From assembly GCA_022701965.1 (NCBI GenBank), contig JAKONL010000407.1:1-8821 (forward strand): a stretch of 8,821 nt of DNA, given 5' to 3'. How positions within the stretch are numbered: the stretch's first letter is position 1; every line of letters begins with the position of its first letter. The position numbers and the translations under genes are program-made. Positions 1-6,900 of this stretch are shown in pieces. The DNA is from Burkholderiaceae bacterium (lineage in GTDB: Bacteria > Pseudomonadota > Gammaproteobacteria > Burkholderiales > Burkholderiaceae). The notes under the pieces are model-generated. The model searched no databases. It saw only the letters and a program-made list of their open reading frames with translations, and was not told the DNA's origin.

Positions 1-1239
1 GCCGAGGTCACGGTGCTCGACCGGCAGGAAGGCCCGGCCCTGGAAACCAGCTTCGCGAACGCCGGCCAGGTGTCGCCGGGCTACTCGACGCCCTGGGCGG
101 CGCCGGGCATTCCGCTCAAGGCGATGAAGTGGATGTTCCAGAAGCACGCGCCGCTCGCGATCCGCCTGGACGGCAGCCTGTTCCAGCTGCGCTGGATGGC
201 GCAGATGCTGCGCAACTGCTCGCCCGAGCGCTACGCGGTCAACAAGGAACGCATGATGCGCGTGGCCGAATACAGCCGTTCCTGCCTGCAGCAGCTGCGC
301 GCGGACACCGGCATCCAGTACGAGCAGCGCACCGGCGGCACGCTGCAGGTCTTCCGCACCCAGGCGCAGCTCGACGCCGTGCAGCGCGACATCGACGTCC
401 TGCGCGAATGCAACGTGCCGTTCGAGCTGCTCTCGCGCGACCAGCTCGCCCGGGCCGAGCCCGCGCTGGCGCAGGCGCGCGACCGGCTGGTCGGCGGACT
501 GCGGTTGCCCAAGGACGAGACCGGCGACTGCCACATGTTCACCAACCAGCTGGCCGAACTCGCGCGCGGCCTGGGTGTCGACATGCGATTCGAGCAGAAG
601 GTCGACGGCCTGCTGGCCGAGGGCGACCGCATCGTCGGTGTCCGCGTGAACGGCCAGGTGCTCAAGGCGGACCGTTTCGTCCTGGCCTTCGGCAGCTATT
701 CGCGCCAGGCGCTGGCGCCGCTGGGCATCGACCTGCCGGTCTACCCGGTCAAGGGCTACTCGCTGACGGTACCGCTGGTCGATCCGGCGCTCGCGCCGCA
801 ATCGACCGTGCTGGACGAGACCTACAAGATCGCCGTCACCCGATTCGACGACCGAATCCGCGTCGGCGGCATGGCCGAGCTCGGCGGCTACGACCTGCGC
901 CTGAACCCGGCGCGGCGGGCGACGCTGGAGCTGGTCGTGGACGACCTGTTCCCGGGCGGCGACGTCTCCCGCGCCACCTTCTGGACCGGCCTGCGTCCGA
1001 TGACGCCCGACAGCACGCCGATCGTGGGCGCCACGCGCTATCCGAACCTGTTCATCAACACGGGCCACGGCACGCTCGGCTGGACCATGGCCTGCGGTTC
1101 CGGCCGGCTCATCGCCGATCTGGTCACCGGGCAGCGGCCCGAGATCAGCACCGAGGGGCTCGGCATCGACCGCTACGGCGCCGCGCCCCGTCAGGGCGCT
1201 TCGTCGGCGCCCCCGCGCCTCAGCGCAACTGGCCGTTGA
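1..1239 (+). CDS. dadA: D-amino acid dehydrogenase small subunit, 5'-truncated by window edge
   Basis: This FAD-dependent, membrane-associated enzyme oxidatively deaminates D-amino acids, mainly D-alanine, to 2-oxo acids and ammonia and passes electrons to the respiratory chain. The frame is open from base 1 (first codons read A-E-V-T-V), so the true start lies upstream. By recall of E. coli DadA (about 432 aa), roughly 24-28 N-terminal residues are missing, including the FAD-binding GxGxxG. The visible 412 codons follow the family end to end: [14 protein letters not shown] and [13 protein letters not shown] near the start, [13 protein letters not shown] in the middle, [31 protein letters not shown], and the C-terminal FAD-site signature [14 protein letters not shown] (about nt 1063-1104). 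The stop is TGA at 1237-1239. The last 20 nt overlap, tail to tail, the LytM lipoprotein gene on the other strand. The C-terminal tail after the flavin motif is Ala/Pro/Arg-rich and probably not conserved. The promoter is outside the window. Confidence 0.95.
   Translation, partial: AEVTVLDRQEGPALETSFANAGQVSPGYSTPWAAPGIPLKAMKWMFQKHAPLAIRLDGSLFQLRWMAQMLRNCSPERYAVNKERMMRVAEYSRSCLQQLRADTGIQYEQRTGGTLQVFRTQAQLDAVQRDIDVLRECNVPFELLSRDQLARAEPALAQARDRLVGGLRLPKDETGDCHMFTNQLAELARGLGVDMRFEQKVDGLLAEGDRIVGVRVNGQVLKADRFVLAFGSYSRQALAPLGIDLPVYPVKGYSLTVPLVDPALAPQSTVLDETYKIAVTRFDDRIRVGGMAELGGYDLRLNPARRATLELVVDDLFPGGDVSRATFWTGLRPMTPDSTPIVGATRYPNLFINTGHGTLGWTMACGSGRLIADLVTGQRPEISTEGLGIDRYGAAPRQGASSAPPRLSATGR
1177..1211 (-). 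terminator. GC-rich hairpin at the dadA/LytM convergent junction (possible transcript end)
   Basis: GGCGCC at 1177-1182 pairs with GGCGCC at 1206-1211. Inside it GCGCCC at 1183-1188 pairs with GGGCGC at 1194-1199, with a 5-nt loop and a 6-nt bulge on one side. It begins 8 nt past the LytM gene's stop on the minus strand and lies within the last codons of dadA. Neither strand has a following U-tract, so it is not a standard intrinsic terminator. It could protect the 3' end, or it could be chance pairing in GC-rich coding DNA. Confidence 0.2.
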
Positions 1240-1831
1240 GGTAGGGCTCGGGATCGACCGCGGTCCCGTTCTTGCGCACCTCGAAATGCAGCTTGACGCG
1301 GTCGGCGTCGCTCTGCCCCATCTCCGCGATCTTCTGGCCCTTCTGCACCGTGTCGTTCTCCTTCACGAAGATCGTCTGGGTGTGCGCATAGGCCGTGAGG
1401 AAGACGTCGTCGTGCTTCACGATGACCATGTTGCCGTAGCCGCGCAACTGCCCGCCCACGTAGACCACCCGGCCGTCGGCGGCCGCGAGGATCGGATCGC
1501 CCGCCTGACCGGCGATGTCGAGACCCTTGTTCTTGTTGCCGTCGAAGCGCGCCAGCGTCGGGCCCGGTGCCGGGCGCATGAAGATCGCGGGGAACAGCGG
1601 CTGCGGCGGCTGCGGCGCCTGCATCGGTGGCGGCGAGGGCGGCACGACGATGGCGGGTTCGACCCGGCGCGGTACCGGCGGCGGCAGGGGCGTCAGCGGC
1701 ACGTTGGAGGCGCAGCCGGCGAGCGTGGCGGCGATGGCCAGGACGACGACGAGGCCGGCCGTACGACGGCCCGCCGGCGAGGAGGGGGAGTGGGGTGAGG
1801 GAAGGGCGTGCATCTGGGGATTGGAACGCAT
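1220..1831 (-). CDS. LytM/M23-type peptidoglycan lipoprotein, probably non-catalytic (NlpD/EnvC-like activator)
   Basis: The 203-aa product has a type II signal: Arg22-Arg23, a hydrophobic run at about 26-36, and lipobox L-A-G-C at 37-40, so it should be an envelope lipoprotein. A Pro-rich linker (about 45-92) precedes a LytM (M23) domain at about 93-200 with [22 protein letters not shown] (H150) and [10 protein letters not shown]. True M23 enzymes bind zinc through H-x-G-x-D and H-x-H. Here the first His is Asn101 (NKGLD) and the first His of H-x-H is Lys180 (K-L-H). E. coli NlpD has similar losses and activates the amidase AmiC, so an amidase-activator role is inferred. Unlike NlpD (about 379 aa) there is no LysM domain, so it is a short paralogue type. 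The ATG at 1831 has GAGGAAA at 1850-1844, 12 nt upstream. An internal Met7 (1813) lacks a Shine-Dalgarno site. It starts 39 nt after the ABC transporter stop and overlaps dadA by 20 nt. Confidence 0.88.
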   Translation of the reverse strand: MRSNPQMHALPSPHSPSSPAGRRTAGLVVVLAIAATLAGCASNVPLTPLPPPVPRRVEPAIVVPPSPPPMQAPQPPQPLFPAIFMRPAPGPTLARFDGNKNKGLDIAGQAGDPILAAADGRVVYVGGQLRGYGNMVIVKHDDVFLTAYAHTQTIFVKENDTVQKGQKIAEMGQSDADRVKLHFEVRKNGTAVDPEPYLNGQLR

Positions 1832-1870
1832 GTGCGTCGAACGTTTCCTCGGGCGAACCAGCAGGCGGCG

Positions 1871-3658
1871 TCAGGGCGCCGGGGCGACCATGCGGCGCAG
1901 CAGCGGCTGGCGGGCCATCACCGCGTCGCGCGGACCGGCGTCGAGCACGCGCCCGGCTTCCATCAGCACCACGGTGTCGAAGCGGTCCAGCAGGCTCAGG
2001 CGGTGGATCGAGGCCACGATGCAGGCCTGCGGGAAGGCCGACGCGATGCGCTGGAGCACGCGCGATTCCGTCGCCGCGTCGAGCGCACTGGTCGGTTCGT
2101 CGAGCAGCAGCAGCGAACTGTGCTGCGCGGCCAGTACGCCGCGCGCGAGGCACAGCCGCTGGCGCTGGCCGCCGGAGAGGTTGAAGCCGCGCTCGGAGAT
2201 CGGCGTGTCGAGGTCGCTGCCCGTCGCGGCCAGCACCTCGTCGAAGGCGCTGGCGTGGATCGCGGCCTGCAGCGCCGCCTCGTCGGCGGGCTCGCCGAAG
2301 GTGAGGTTCTCGCGCACGCTGGCCTCGAAGACCTCGGTCTCCTGCGGGATCAGCGTGGCGAGCCGGCGCAGGCGCGGCCAGTCGGCAGCGTGGTCGTCGA
2401 CGCTCAGCGTTCCGGCGCCCGGCGCGTACAGCCCCGCGAGCAGGCGCAGCAACGTGCTCTTGCCGCCGCCGCTCGGGCCCACCAGCGCGATGCGCTGGCC
2501 GCGTCGCAGCGCCAGCGCCACGTCGTGCAGGCCGCTCGGTTCCCGAACGCCGGCTTCCGCGGCTGCGGGCACTGCCGCCTCGCCGCGTGATGCATAGCGC
2601 CAGGTCAGGCCGGCGATGTCGATCCGTGTCCATGCGGCTTCGCGGTCGACATCCTGCACGGTGCCGACGGCCGGGGCCGCCCAGATCGGAGCCGCGCTGC
2701 TGTAGTCGGTGTGCATGCGCGCGAAGAACTGGAAGTTCGCCGCCATCGACGACACCACGCTGGCCGCCTGCTGCGCGTACTGGTAGATCATGAAGACCGC
2801 GCCCAGCATCACCGCCCGGCCCGGGCCCTGCGCCTGCCAGACGTAGAGCACGACCAGGCCCCAGGTCAGCGCCAGGCCCATCAGGTCGACCGCGAACCAC
2901 TTGCCCTCGTTGAGCACCACGGTGCGCTTGAGTGGCGCGGACACCGCCTCCATCCGTCGGCGCAGCAGCCGGCGCGACGCCTGCTGCAGCCGCAGGCCGA
3001 TCACCGTCGACGCGTTGCCCAGGAAGTCGAGCAGCGCCGACACGTAGCGCCGGTCGGCGTCGTTCTCGGCGCGCGCGAGCCGCATCAGCGCGCGGTCGAA
3101 GCGCACCACGATGAAGCCGATCACCACGTAGCCCGCGATCGCCAGCCCGCCCGCCGAACGCGCGAGCAGCGTGAGCGCCACCAGCGGGCCGACGAAGTTG
3201 ACGATGTTGGTGAGGTAGATGAACTGGTTCTGCGCGAAGTCCGACAGCGCCTTGCTCGCCTGGTGCACGCGATGCTGCAGCTCGCCCGAATGATGGCCGT
3301 CGTGCCAGGCCAGCGGCGCGCCCGAGATGCGGCCGTAGAGGTCGTCCGCCAGCGACTCGCGCACCCGGACGCCGACATTGCGCTCCAGGATGCGGCCTGG
3401 CCCGTGCACCGTCCACGACAGCACGTAGACCCCGGCCAGCGCGCCGATCCAGCGGGCCGACTCCGCCAGGCTCCCGGCCTGCAGCGCGTTGATCGCCTGG
3501 CCGGCGAGCCAGGGCATCGCCAGGCGCATCAGCTGCGATGTCGCAAGCAGCGCGGTGGCGCCGAGCAACTGCCGTCGCGCACCGGCCGCGTAGTGCCAGA
3601 GCGCGCCGTAGAGCTCGCGGATCGCGTTGCCCGGTGTACCGATCGCGGCGCCGGCCAT
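1871..3658 (-). CDS. ABC transporter, fused permease-ATPase (exporter-type half transporter)
   Basis: The 595-aa product has an N-terminal transmembrane domain (about 20-320, with hydrophobic stretches near 31-55, 70-85, 148-165, 170-186, 258-275 and 284-305) and a C-terminal nucleotide-binding domain (about 345-590). ATPase motifs are complete: Walker A GPSGGGKST (394-402), Q-loop Gln439, exporter X-loop TPISERG (485-491), signature LSGGQ (494-498), Walker B LLLLD (516-520) with catalytic Glu521, D-loop SALD (524-527) and H-loop His552. This is the layout of a type IV homodimeric exporter of the MsbA/lipid-or-drug class. The substrate cannot be read from sequence. Between the first NBD strand (about 350-356) and GLHDVAL (376) there is an Ala-rich insertion longer than usual. 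The ATG at 3658 lies 6 nt after the creA stop with no clear Shine-Dalgarno site, which suggests translational coupling. Long open frames over the same DNA are shadows of GC bias. Confidence 0.93.
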   Translation of the reverse strand: MAGAAIGTPGNAIRELYGALWHYAAGARRQLLGATALLATSQLMRLAMPWLAGQAINALQAGSLAESARWIGALAGVYVLSWTVHGPGRILERNVGVRVRESLADDLYGRISGAPLAWHDGHHSGELQHRVHQASKALSDFAQNQFIYLTNIVNFVGPLVALTLLARSAGGLAIAGYVVIGFIVVRFDRALMRLARAENDADRRYVSALLDFLGNASTVIGLRLQQASRRLLRRRMEAVSAPLKRTVVLNEGKWFAVDLMGLALTWGLVVLYVWQAQGPGRAVMLGAVFMIYQYAQQAASVVSSMAANFQFFARMHTDYSSAAPIWAAPAVGTVQDVDREAAWTRIDIAGLTWRYASRGEAAVPAAAEAGVREPSGLHDVALALRRGQRIALVGPSGGGKSTLLRLLAGLYAPGAGTLSVDDHAADWPRLRRLATLIPQETEVFEASVRENLTFGEPADEAALQAAIHASAFDEVLAATGSDLDTPISERGFNLSGGQRQRLCLARGVLAAQHSSLLLLDEPTSALDAATESRVLQRIASAFPQACIVASIHRLSLLDRFDTVVLMEAGRVLDAGPRDAVMARQPLLRRMVAPAP

Positions 3659-3664
3659 CGGCGG

Positions 3665-4150
3665 CTACTTCACGGGAATCGGCGTCGCGCGGTCGACCGG
3701 CACGGCGGTCACGCTGTTCTGCGGCGAGCCGTCGACCAGCCGGTCGGAGTAGGAGAGATAGATCAGCGTGTTGCGCTTCGCGTCGACCAGGCGCACCACG
3801 CGCAAGCGCTTGAACAGGATCGACTGGCGCTCGCTGAACACTTCGTCGCGCTGCTTGAGCGGTTCGGTGAACGAGACCGGGCCGACCTGGCGGCAGGCGA
3901 TCGACGCCTCGGCCTTGTCCTCGGCCAGCCCGACGGCGCCCTTGATGCCGCCGGTCTTGGCGCGCGAGACGTAGCAGGTCATGCCCGGCACCTTCGGGTC
4001 GTCGTAGGCGTCGACGACCACCTTGTGGTCGGGGCCGATCAGCTTGAAGGCGGTGTCGACTTCGCCGACCTGTTCGGCCGAGGCGATGGACGTGGCGCCC
4101 ATCGCGCCGCAGAAGCAGGCGATGGCAAGGAGGAGCGCGCGTTGCGTCAT
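3665..4150 (-). CDS. creA: CreA family secreted protein of unknown function
   Basis: The 161-aa product matches the CreA family (about 157 aa in E. coli), whose biochemical role is not established. A Sec signal peptide is clear: Thr-Gln-Arg, a hydrophobic core at about 5-20, and likely cleavage after A-S-A at 23-25. The mature part then opens with the family hallmark [20 protein letters not shown]. Other family segments are [18 protein letters not shown] (51-68), [13 protein letters not shown] (82-94) and [11 protein letters not shown] (110-120). Cys59 and Cys86 could form a disulfide in the periplasm. The ATG at 4150 is preceded by a weak AAGG (4165-4162) that overlaps the upstream Nudix gene's stop. 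The open frame extends further 5', but that part overlaps the Nudix gene and is not family-like. The stop is 6 nt before the ABC transporter start. Confidence 0.9.
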   Translation of the reverse strand: MTQRALLLAIACFCGAMGATSIASAEQVGEVDTAFKLIGPDHKVVVDAYDDPKVPGMTCYVSRAKTGGIKGAVGLAEDKAEASIACRQVGPVSFTEPLKQRDEVFSERQSILFKRLRVVRLVDAKRNTLIYLSYSDRLVDGSPQNSVTAVPVDRATPIPVK

Positions 4151-4164
4151 GGAGGAAAGAACCT

Positions 4165-4710
4165 TCAGTCGATGTCGAGGGTGTGGACGCGGTCGAAGCT
4201 GCCGCCGCGCCGGTCGTCGAAGTAGAAGCGCAGCGCTTCGCGCACGGTGCGGAAGGCGATCTCGTCCCAGGGAATCTCGTCCTCGGCGAAGAGCTTCGCT
4301 TCCATGGTCTCGTGGCCCGGGTCGAAGCGGTCGTTCAGGAGCTTCGCGCGATAGAACAGATGCACCTGGCCGACGCGGATCACGCTCATGACGGCGAACA
4401 GGTCCTGCATCTCGAATTCGGCGCCGGCCTCCTCGACGGTTTCGCGCGCCGCGCCCTGCGACGTCGATTCGCCGAGTTCCATGAAGCCGGCCGGCAGGGT
4501 CCACTTGCCGCGACGCGGTTCGATGTTGCGCTTGCACAGCAGCACGCGGTCGCCCAGCACGGGAATGGTGCCGACCACGTTGTTCGGATTCTCGTAGTGC
4601 ACGGTGTGGCACGCCGGGCAGATCGCGCGCTCGCGCGTGTCGCCATCGTCGGGCACCCGGTACGCCACGGCCGCGCCGCAGTTCCTGCAATGCTTGATCG
4701 GCGGATTCAC
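4165..4710 (-). CDS. Nudix hydrolase with N-terminal zinc ribbon
   Basis: The 181-aa product joins a small zinc ribbon (Cys8, Cys11, Cys31, Cys34) to a Nudix domain. The Nudix box Gx5Ex7REUXEEXGU is intact at 75-97, with G75, E81, R89-E90, E93-E94 and G96, so Mg-dependent hydrolysis of a nucleoside-diphosphate-linked substrate is expected. The flanking [15 protein letters not shown] is typical of the ADP-ribose/NADH-pyrophosphatase-like group with a Nudix N-terminal ribbon. Candidate substrates are ADP-ribose, FAD or NAD(H), and the sequence does not decide between them. The start is a GTG at 4710, 7 nt after the upstream hydrolase's stop, with no strong Shine-Dalgarno site, so translation is probably coupled. 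It places the first CxxC at residues 8-11. The stop lies 14 nt before creA. Confidence 0.92.
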   Translation of the reverse strand: MNPPIKHCRNCGAAVAYRVPDDGDTRERAICPACHTVHYENPNNVVGTIPVLGDRVLLCKRNIEPRRGKWTLPAGFMELGESTSQGAARETVEEAGAEFEMQDLFAVMSVIRVGQVHLFYRAKLLNDRFDPGHETMEAKLFAEDEIPWDEIAFRTVREALRFYFDDRRGGSFDRVHTLDID

Positions 4711-4717
4711 GGGGCGC

Positions 4718-5419
4718 TCAGCCGATCCTGACGGTCAGGGTCGGCAGGCCGGTGACGGTGCCCACCAGCGTGTCGCCCGCCACCACGGCCGCCACGCCTT
4801 CGGGCGTGCCGGTGAAGATCAGGTCGCCGGGCTGCAGCTCCCAGGCCGCCGAGAGGTGCTCGATGGTCTCGGCGATGCTCCAGATCAGCTTGCTCACGTT
4901 GCTGCGCTGACGGTCGGTGCCGTTGACCTGCAGGGCGATCTCGGCCTTCTCGACGTCGCCGGCATCGGCCACCGGCACGATCGGGCCGATCGGCGCGCTC
5001 TGCTCGAAGGCCTTGCCGATCTCCCACGGGCGACCCTGCTTCTTCATCTCGTTCTGCAGGTCGCGGCGCGTCATGTCGAGCCCGACCGCGTAGCCGTAGA
5101 CGTGCTTGTGGGCGTCGGCCGCGGCGATGTTCCGGCCGCCGGTGCCGATGGCCGCGACCAGCTCGATCTCGTGGTGCAGGTTGCGGGTGAGCGTCGGGTA
5201 GGCCATGGTGCCGGTCTCGCCGTCGGCGACGAAGCGGACCGCGTCGGCCGCCTTCATGAAGAAGAACGGTGCCTCGCGGCCGGTGAAGCCCATCTCCTTG
5301 GCATGGTCCTCGTAGTTGCGGCCGACGCAGTAGATGCGGTGGACCGGAAAGCCGGCATCCTGGCCGACGACGGGGATCGACACCACGGGCGCCGGCGGGA
5401 ATACATACGTGGAAGACAT
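4718..5419 (-). CDS. nagK: Fumarylacetoacetate hydrolase family protein, probable fumarylpyruvate hydrolase
   Basis: The 233-aa product is a single-domain FAH-superfamily enzyme that cleaves a C-C bond in 2,4-diketo acids using a divalent metal. Visible motifs are IYCVGRNYEDHAKEMG (29-44), the metal-binding HHEIELV with Glu84 and Glu86, YGYAVGLDMTRRDLQ with Asp115, Lys136 in IGKAFEQ, and GDLIFTGTPEGV (198-209). Tyrosine-pathway FAH is about 420 aa with an extra N-terminal domain. This short form is typical of fumarylpyruvate hydrolase (NagK, gentisate pathway), which would give fumarate and pyruvate. The divergent neighbour is a matching isomerase. The ATG at 5419 has AGGA at 5432-5429 with a 9-nt spacer, and the protein then starts M-S-S-T-Y. 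An upstream in-frame ATG at 5500 would run into the isomerase gene and lacks family similarity. It is the first gene of the five-gene minus-strand directon. The specific substrate is inferred; another FAH-family diketo acid is possible. Confidence 0.88.
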   Translation of the reverse strand: MSSTYVFPPAPVVSIPVVGQDAGFPVHRIYCVGRNYEDHAKEMGFTGREAPFFFMKAADAVRFVADGETGTMAYPTLTRNLHHEIELVAAIGTGGRNIAAADAHKHVYGYAVGLDMTRRDLQNEMKKQGRPWEIGKAFEQSAPIGPIVPVADAGDVEKAEIALQVNGTDRQRSNVSKLIWSIAETIEHLSAAWELQPGDLIFTGTPEGVAAVVAGDTLVGTVTGLPTLTVRIG

Positions 5420-5483
5420 CGTTCTGCGTCCTGGTTCAAGCGAGAGGGGCAGTGTGCCAGAGGCCGGGTCTATGCTCGGCGCC
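5420..5483. promoter_or_regulatory. Divergent intergenic region between hydrolase and isomerase genes
   Basis: These 64 nt separate two head-to-head genes and must hold, or lie next to, the start signals for both. Two ribosome sites are visible: AGGA on the minus strand (5432-5429) for the hydrolase, and AGAGG on the plus strand (5459-5463). The latter is well spaced (8 nt) for an in-frame ATG at 5472, less so for 5484. A TATGCT at 5471-5476 resembles a -10 box but has no matching -35 box. No operator can be assigned with confidence. Confidence 0.45.
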
Positions 5484-6137
5484 ATGATGAAGCTGTACAA
5501 CTACTTCCGCTCGTCGTCGTCCTACCGCGTGCGCATCGCGCTGGCGCTCAAGGGCCTGCCCTACGAGTACGCGCCGGTGCACCTGGTGCGCGGCGAGCAG
5601 AGCCTGCCGCCTTACGCCGACCTGTCTGCGGACCGCCTGCTCCCGCTGCTCGAGGTGCCCACGGACGCAGGTGTCGAGCGCTTCACGCAGTCGCTCGCGA
5701 TCATCGAGTACCTCGACGAGACCCATCCCGAACCGCCGCTCTTGCCGCGCGATCCGGCCGCGCGTGCGCGGGTCCGCGCCCTGGCCCAGACCATCGCCTG
5801 CGAGATCCATCCGGTGAACAACCTGCGCGTGCTGAAGTACCTGGTCGGCGAGATGGGCGTGGACGAAACGGCCAAGCTGCGCTGGTACCGCCACTGGGTG
5901 CGCGAGGGGCTCGAAGCCTTCGAACGGCAACTCGCCCAGCGTCCGCCGAGCCGTTTCTGCGACGGCGACGCACCGACGCTGGCCGACTGCTGCCTGGTGC
6001 CCCAGATCTTCAACGCGCAGCGTTTCGACTGCGACCTCGATGGCCTGCCGCGCACCATGGCCGCCTACGAGGCCGCGGCGCGGCTCGACGCCTTCGAGCG
6101 CGCGCATCCGTCGCGCTGTCCCGATGCGCAGTCCTGA
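5484..6137 (+). CDS. nagL: Maleylpyruvate/maleylacetoacetate isomerase (zeta-class GST)
   Basis: The 217-aa product isomerises a maleyl (cis) compound to the fumaryl (trans) form, with glutathione as cofactor in this family. The thioredoxin-fold half (about 1-85) starts KLYNYFRSSSSYRVRIALALKG and carries the zeta-class Ser-rich active-site motif (Ser10-Ser13, then RVRIAL). The helical half has the isomerase hallmark CEIHPVNNLRVLKYL (106-120) and APTLADCCLVPQIFNAQRF (163-181). The loop before the cis-proline (Pro54) reads LSADRLLP instead of the usual NPxGxVP, so substrate or glutathione contacts may differ. Pairing with a short FAH-type hydrolase favours maleylpyruvate over maleylacetoacetate; gene name maiA is the alternative. 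Start choice is open: ATG at 5484 or 5487 fits homologues (M-K-L-Y-N), while ATG at 5472 has a better Shine-Dalgarno (AGAGG, 8-nt spacer) and would add M-L-G-A. Its stop is one base before the pgeF ATG. Confidence 0.9.
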   Translation: MMKLYNYFRSSSSYRVRIALALKGLPYEYAPVHLVRGEQSLPPYADLSADRLLPLLEVPTDAGVERFTQSLAIIEYLDETHPEPPLLPRDPAARARVRALAQTIACEIHPVNNLRVLKYLVGEMGVDETAKLRWYRHWVREGLEAFERQLAQRPPSRFCDGDAPTLADCCLVPQIFNAQRFDCDLDGLPRTMAAYEAAARLDAFERAHPSRCPDAQS

Positions 6138-6138
6138 G

Positions 6139-6900
6139 ATGGTGTCCGACTGGCTGGTACCCGCGTGGCCGGTGCCGGCCCAGGTGAAGGCGACGTGCAC
6201 CACGCGCGCGGGCGGCGTCTCGCGCGGTCCGTATGAGGGACTGAACCTCGGCCGGCACGTCGGCGACGACCCGGCCGACGTCGCGGCCAACCGCGCGCTG
6301 CTTCACGAGGCGATCGGCGTGCGCCCGGTCTTCCTGCAGCAGGTCCACGGGACGGACGCGATCGTCCTGGATCCACGCGATGCGCTGTGTTCCGACGGCG
6401 CCGTCGCCGACGCCTGCACGACCACATCGCCCGGAGTGGCCTGCACCATCATGGTGGCCGACTGCCTGCCGGTGCTGTTCGCGAACGTCGCGGGCACCCG
6501 CGTCGCCGCGGCGCATGCAGGTTGGCGCGGGCTGGCCGCCGGCGTGCTCGAGAGAACGGCCGCGACGTTCGGCGGCGAGCCGGTCGTCGCCTGGCTGGGC
6601 CCGTGCATCGGACCGGGCGAGTTCGAGGTCGGCGACGAAGTTAGAGCCCTATTCAAAGCACATTCGCCCGACGCCGCGGCCTGCTTCACACCGGCTCCGG
6701 TACGCGGGAAGTGGTGGGCCGACCTGCCCGCGCTCGCACGCCAGCGCCTGCACTCGGCGGATGTCGGGATGGTCTGCGGCAACGACGGCAGCGATGCCTG
6801 GTGCACCGTACGCAATCCGTTACGTTTTTTTTCCCACCGCAGGGACGGCGTCAGCGGCCGGTTCGCGGCCTGCGTCTGGATCGATCCCTCCCACCGGTGA
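6139..6900 (+). CDS. pgeF: Laccase-domain protein PgeF/YfiH (purine nucleoside phosphorylase-like, cell-wall editing family)
   Basis: The 253-aa product belongs to the DUF152/YfiH family (polyphenol oxidase, laccase domain). In E. coli the protein is tied to peptidoglycan precursor editing, and homologues have purine nucleoside phosphorylase/adenosine deaminase activity. The zinc-site residues are present: His70 in FLQQVHG, Cys109 in VADCLPVLF and His126 in AAAHAGWRGL. Also present are TTRAGGVSRGPYEGLNLG (21-38), AWLGPCIGP (151-159) and RFFSHRRDGVSGR (229-241). The ATG at 6139 gives M-V-S-D-W-L-V-P, which aligns with the E. coli N-terminus. It follows the isomerase TGA by one nt and probably uses coupling, since no Shine-Dalgarno is seen. 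An ATG at 6124 would add five residues and overlap the isomerase. The codons at about 6637-6666 (GTT, AGA, CTA, AAA, GCA) are unlike the rest, and an 8-T run lies at 6825-6832. The last 81 nt overlap the opposite-strand gene. Confidence 0.93.
   Translation: MVSDWLVPAWPVPAQVKATCTTRAGGVSRGPYEGLNLGRHVGDDPADVAANRALLHEAIGVRPVFLQQVHGTDAIVLDPRDALCSDGAVADACTTTSPGVACTIMVADCLPVLFANVAGTRVAAAHAGWRGLAAGVLERTAATFGGEPVVAWLGPCIGPGEFEVGDEVRALFKAHSPDAAACFTPAPVRGKWWADLPALARQRLHSADVGMVCGNDGSDAWCTVRNPLRFFSHRRDGVSGRFAACVWIDPSHR

Noticed and set aside
1191..3416. A 741-codon open frame antisense-shifted over the ABC transporter, and a 504-codon plus-strand frame at 2711-4225
   Set aside because: Both are Arg/Ala/Gly/His-rich translations without domain signals, lying over genes with complete family motifs. 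High GC at third positions removes stop codons from other frames.
3665..4690. Reading the CreA frame as a 341-aa protein fused to an upstream segment
   Set aside because: The upstream part overlaps the Nudix gene in another frame and is Arg-rich nonsense. CreA with its signal peptide starts cleanly at 4150.
5448..5458. Small dyad GGCA-GTG-TGCC in the divergent region
   Set aside because: Four-bp arms are too short to call an operator without comparative support.
4604..6187. A 527-codon plus-strand frame across the Nudix, hydrolase and isomerase genes
   Set aside because: It crosses three recognised genes in non-coding frames and shows no recognisable domain.
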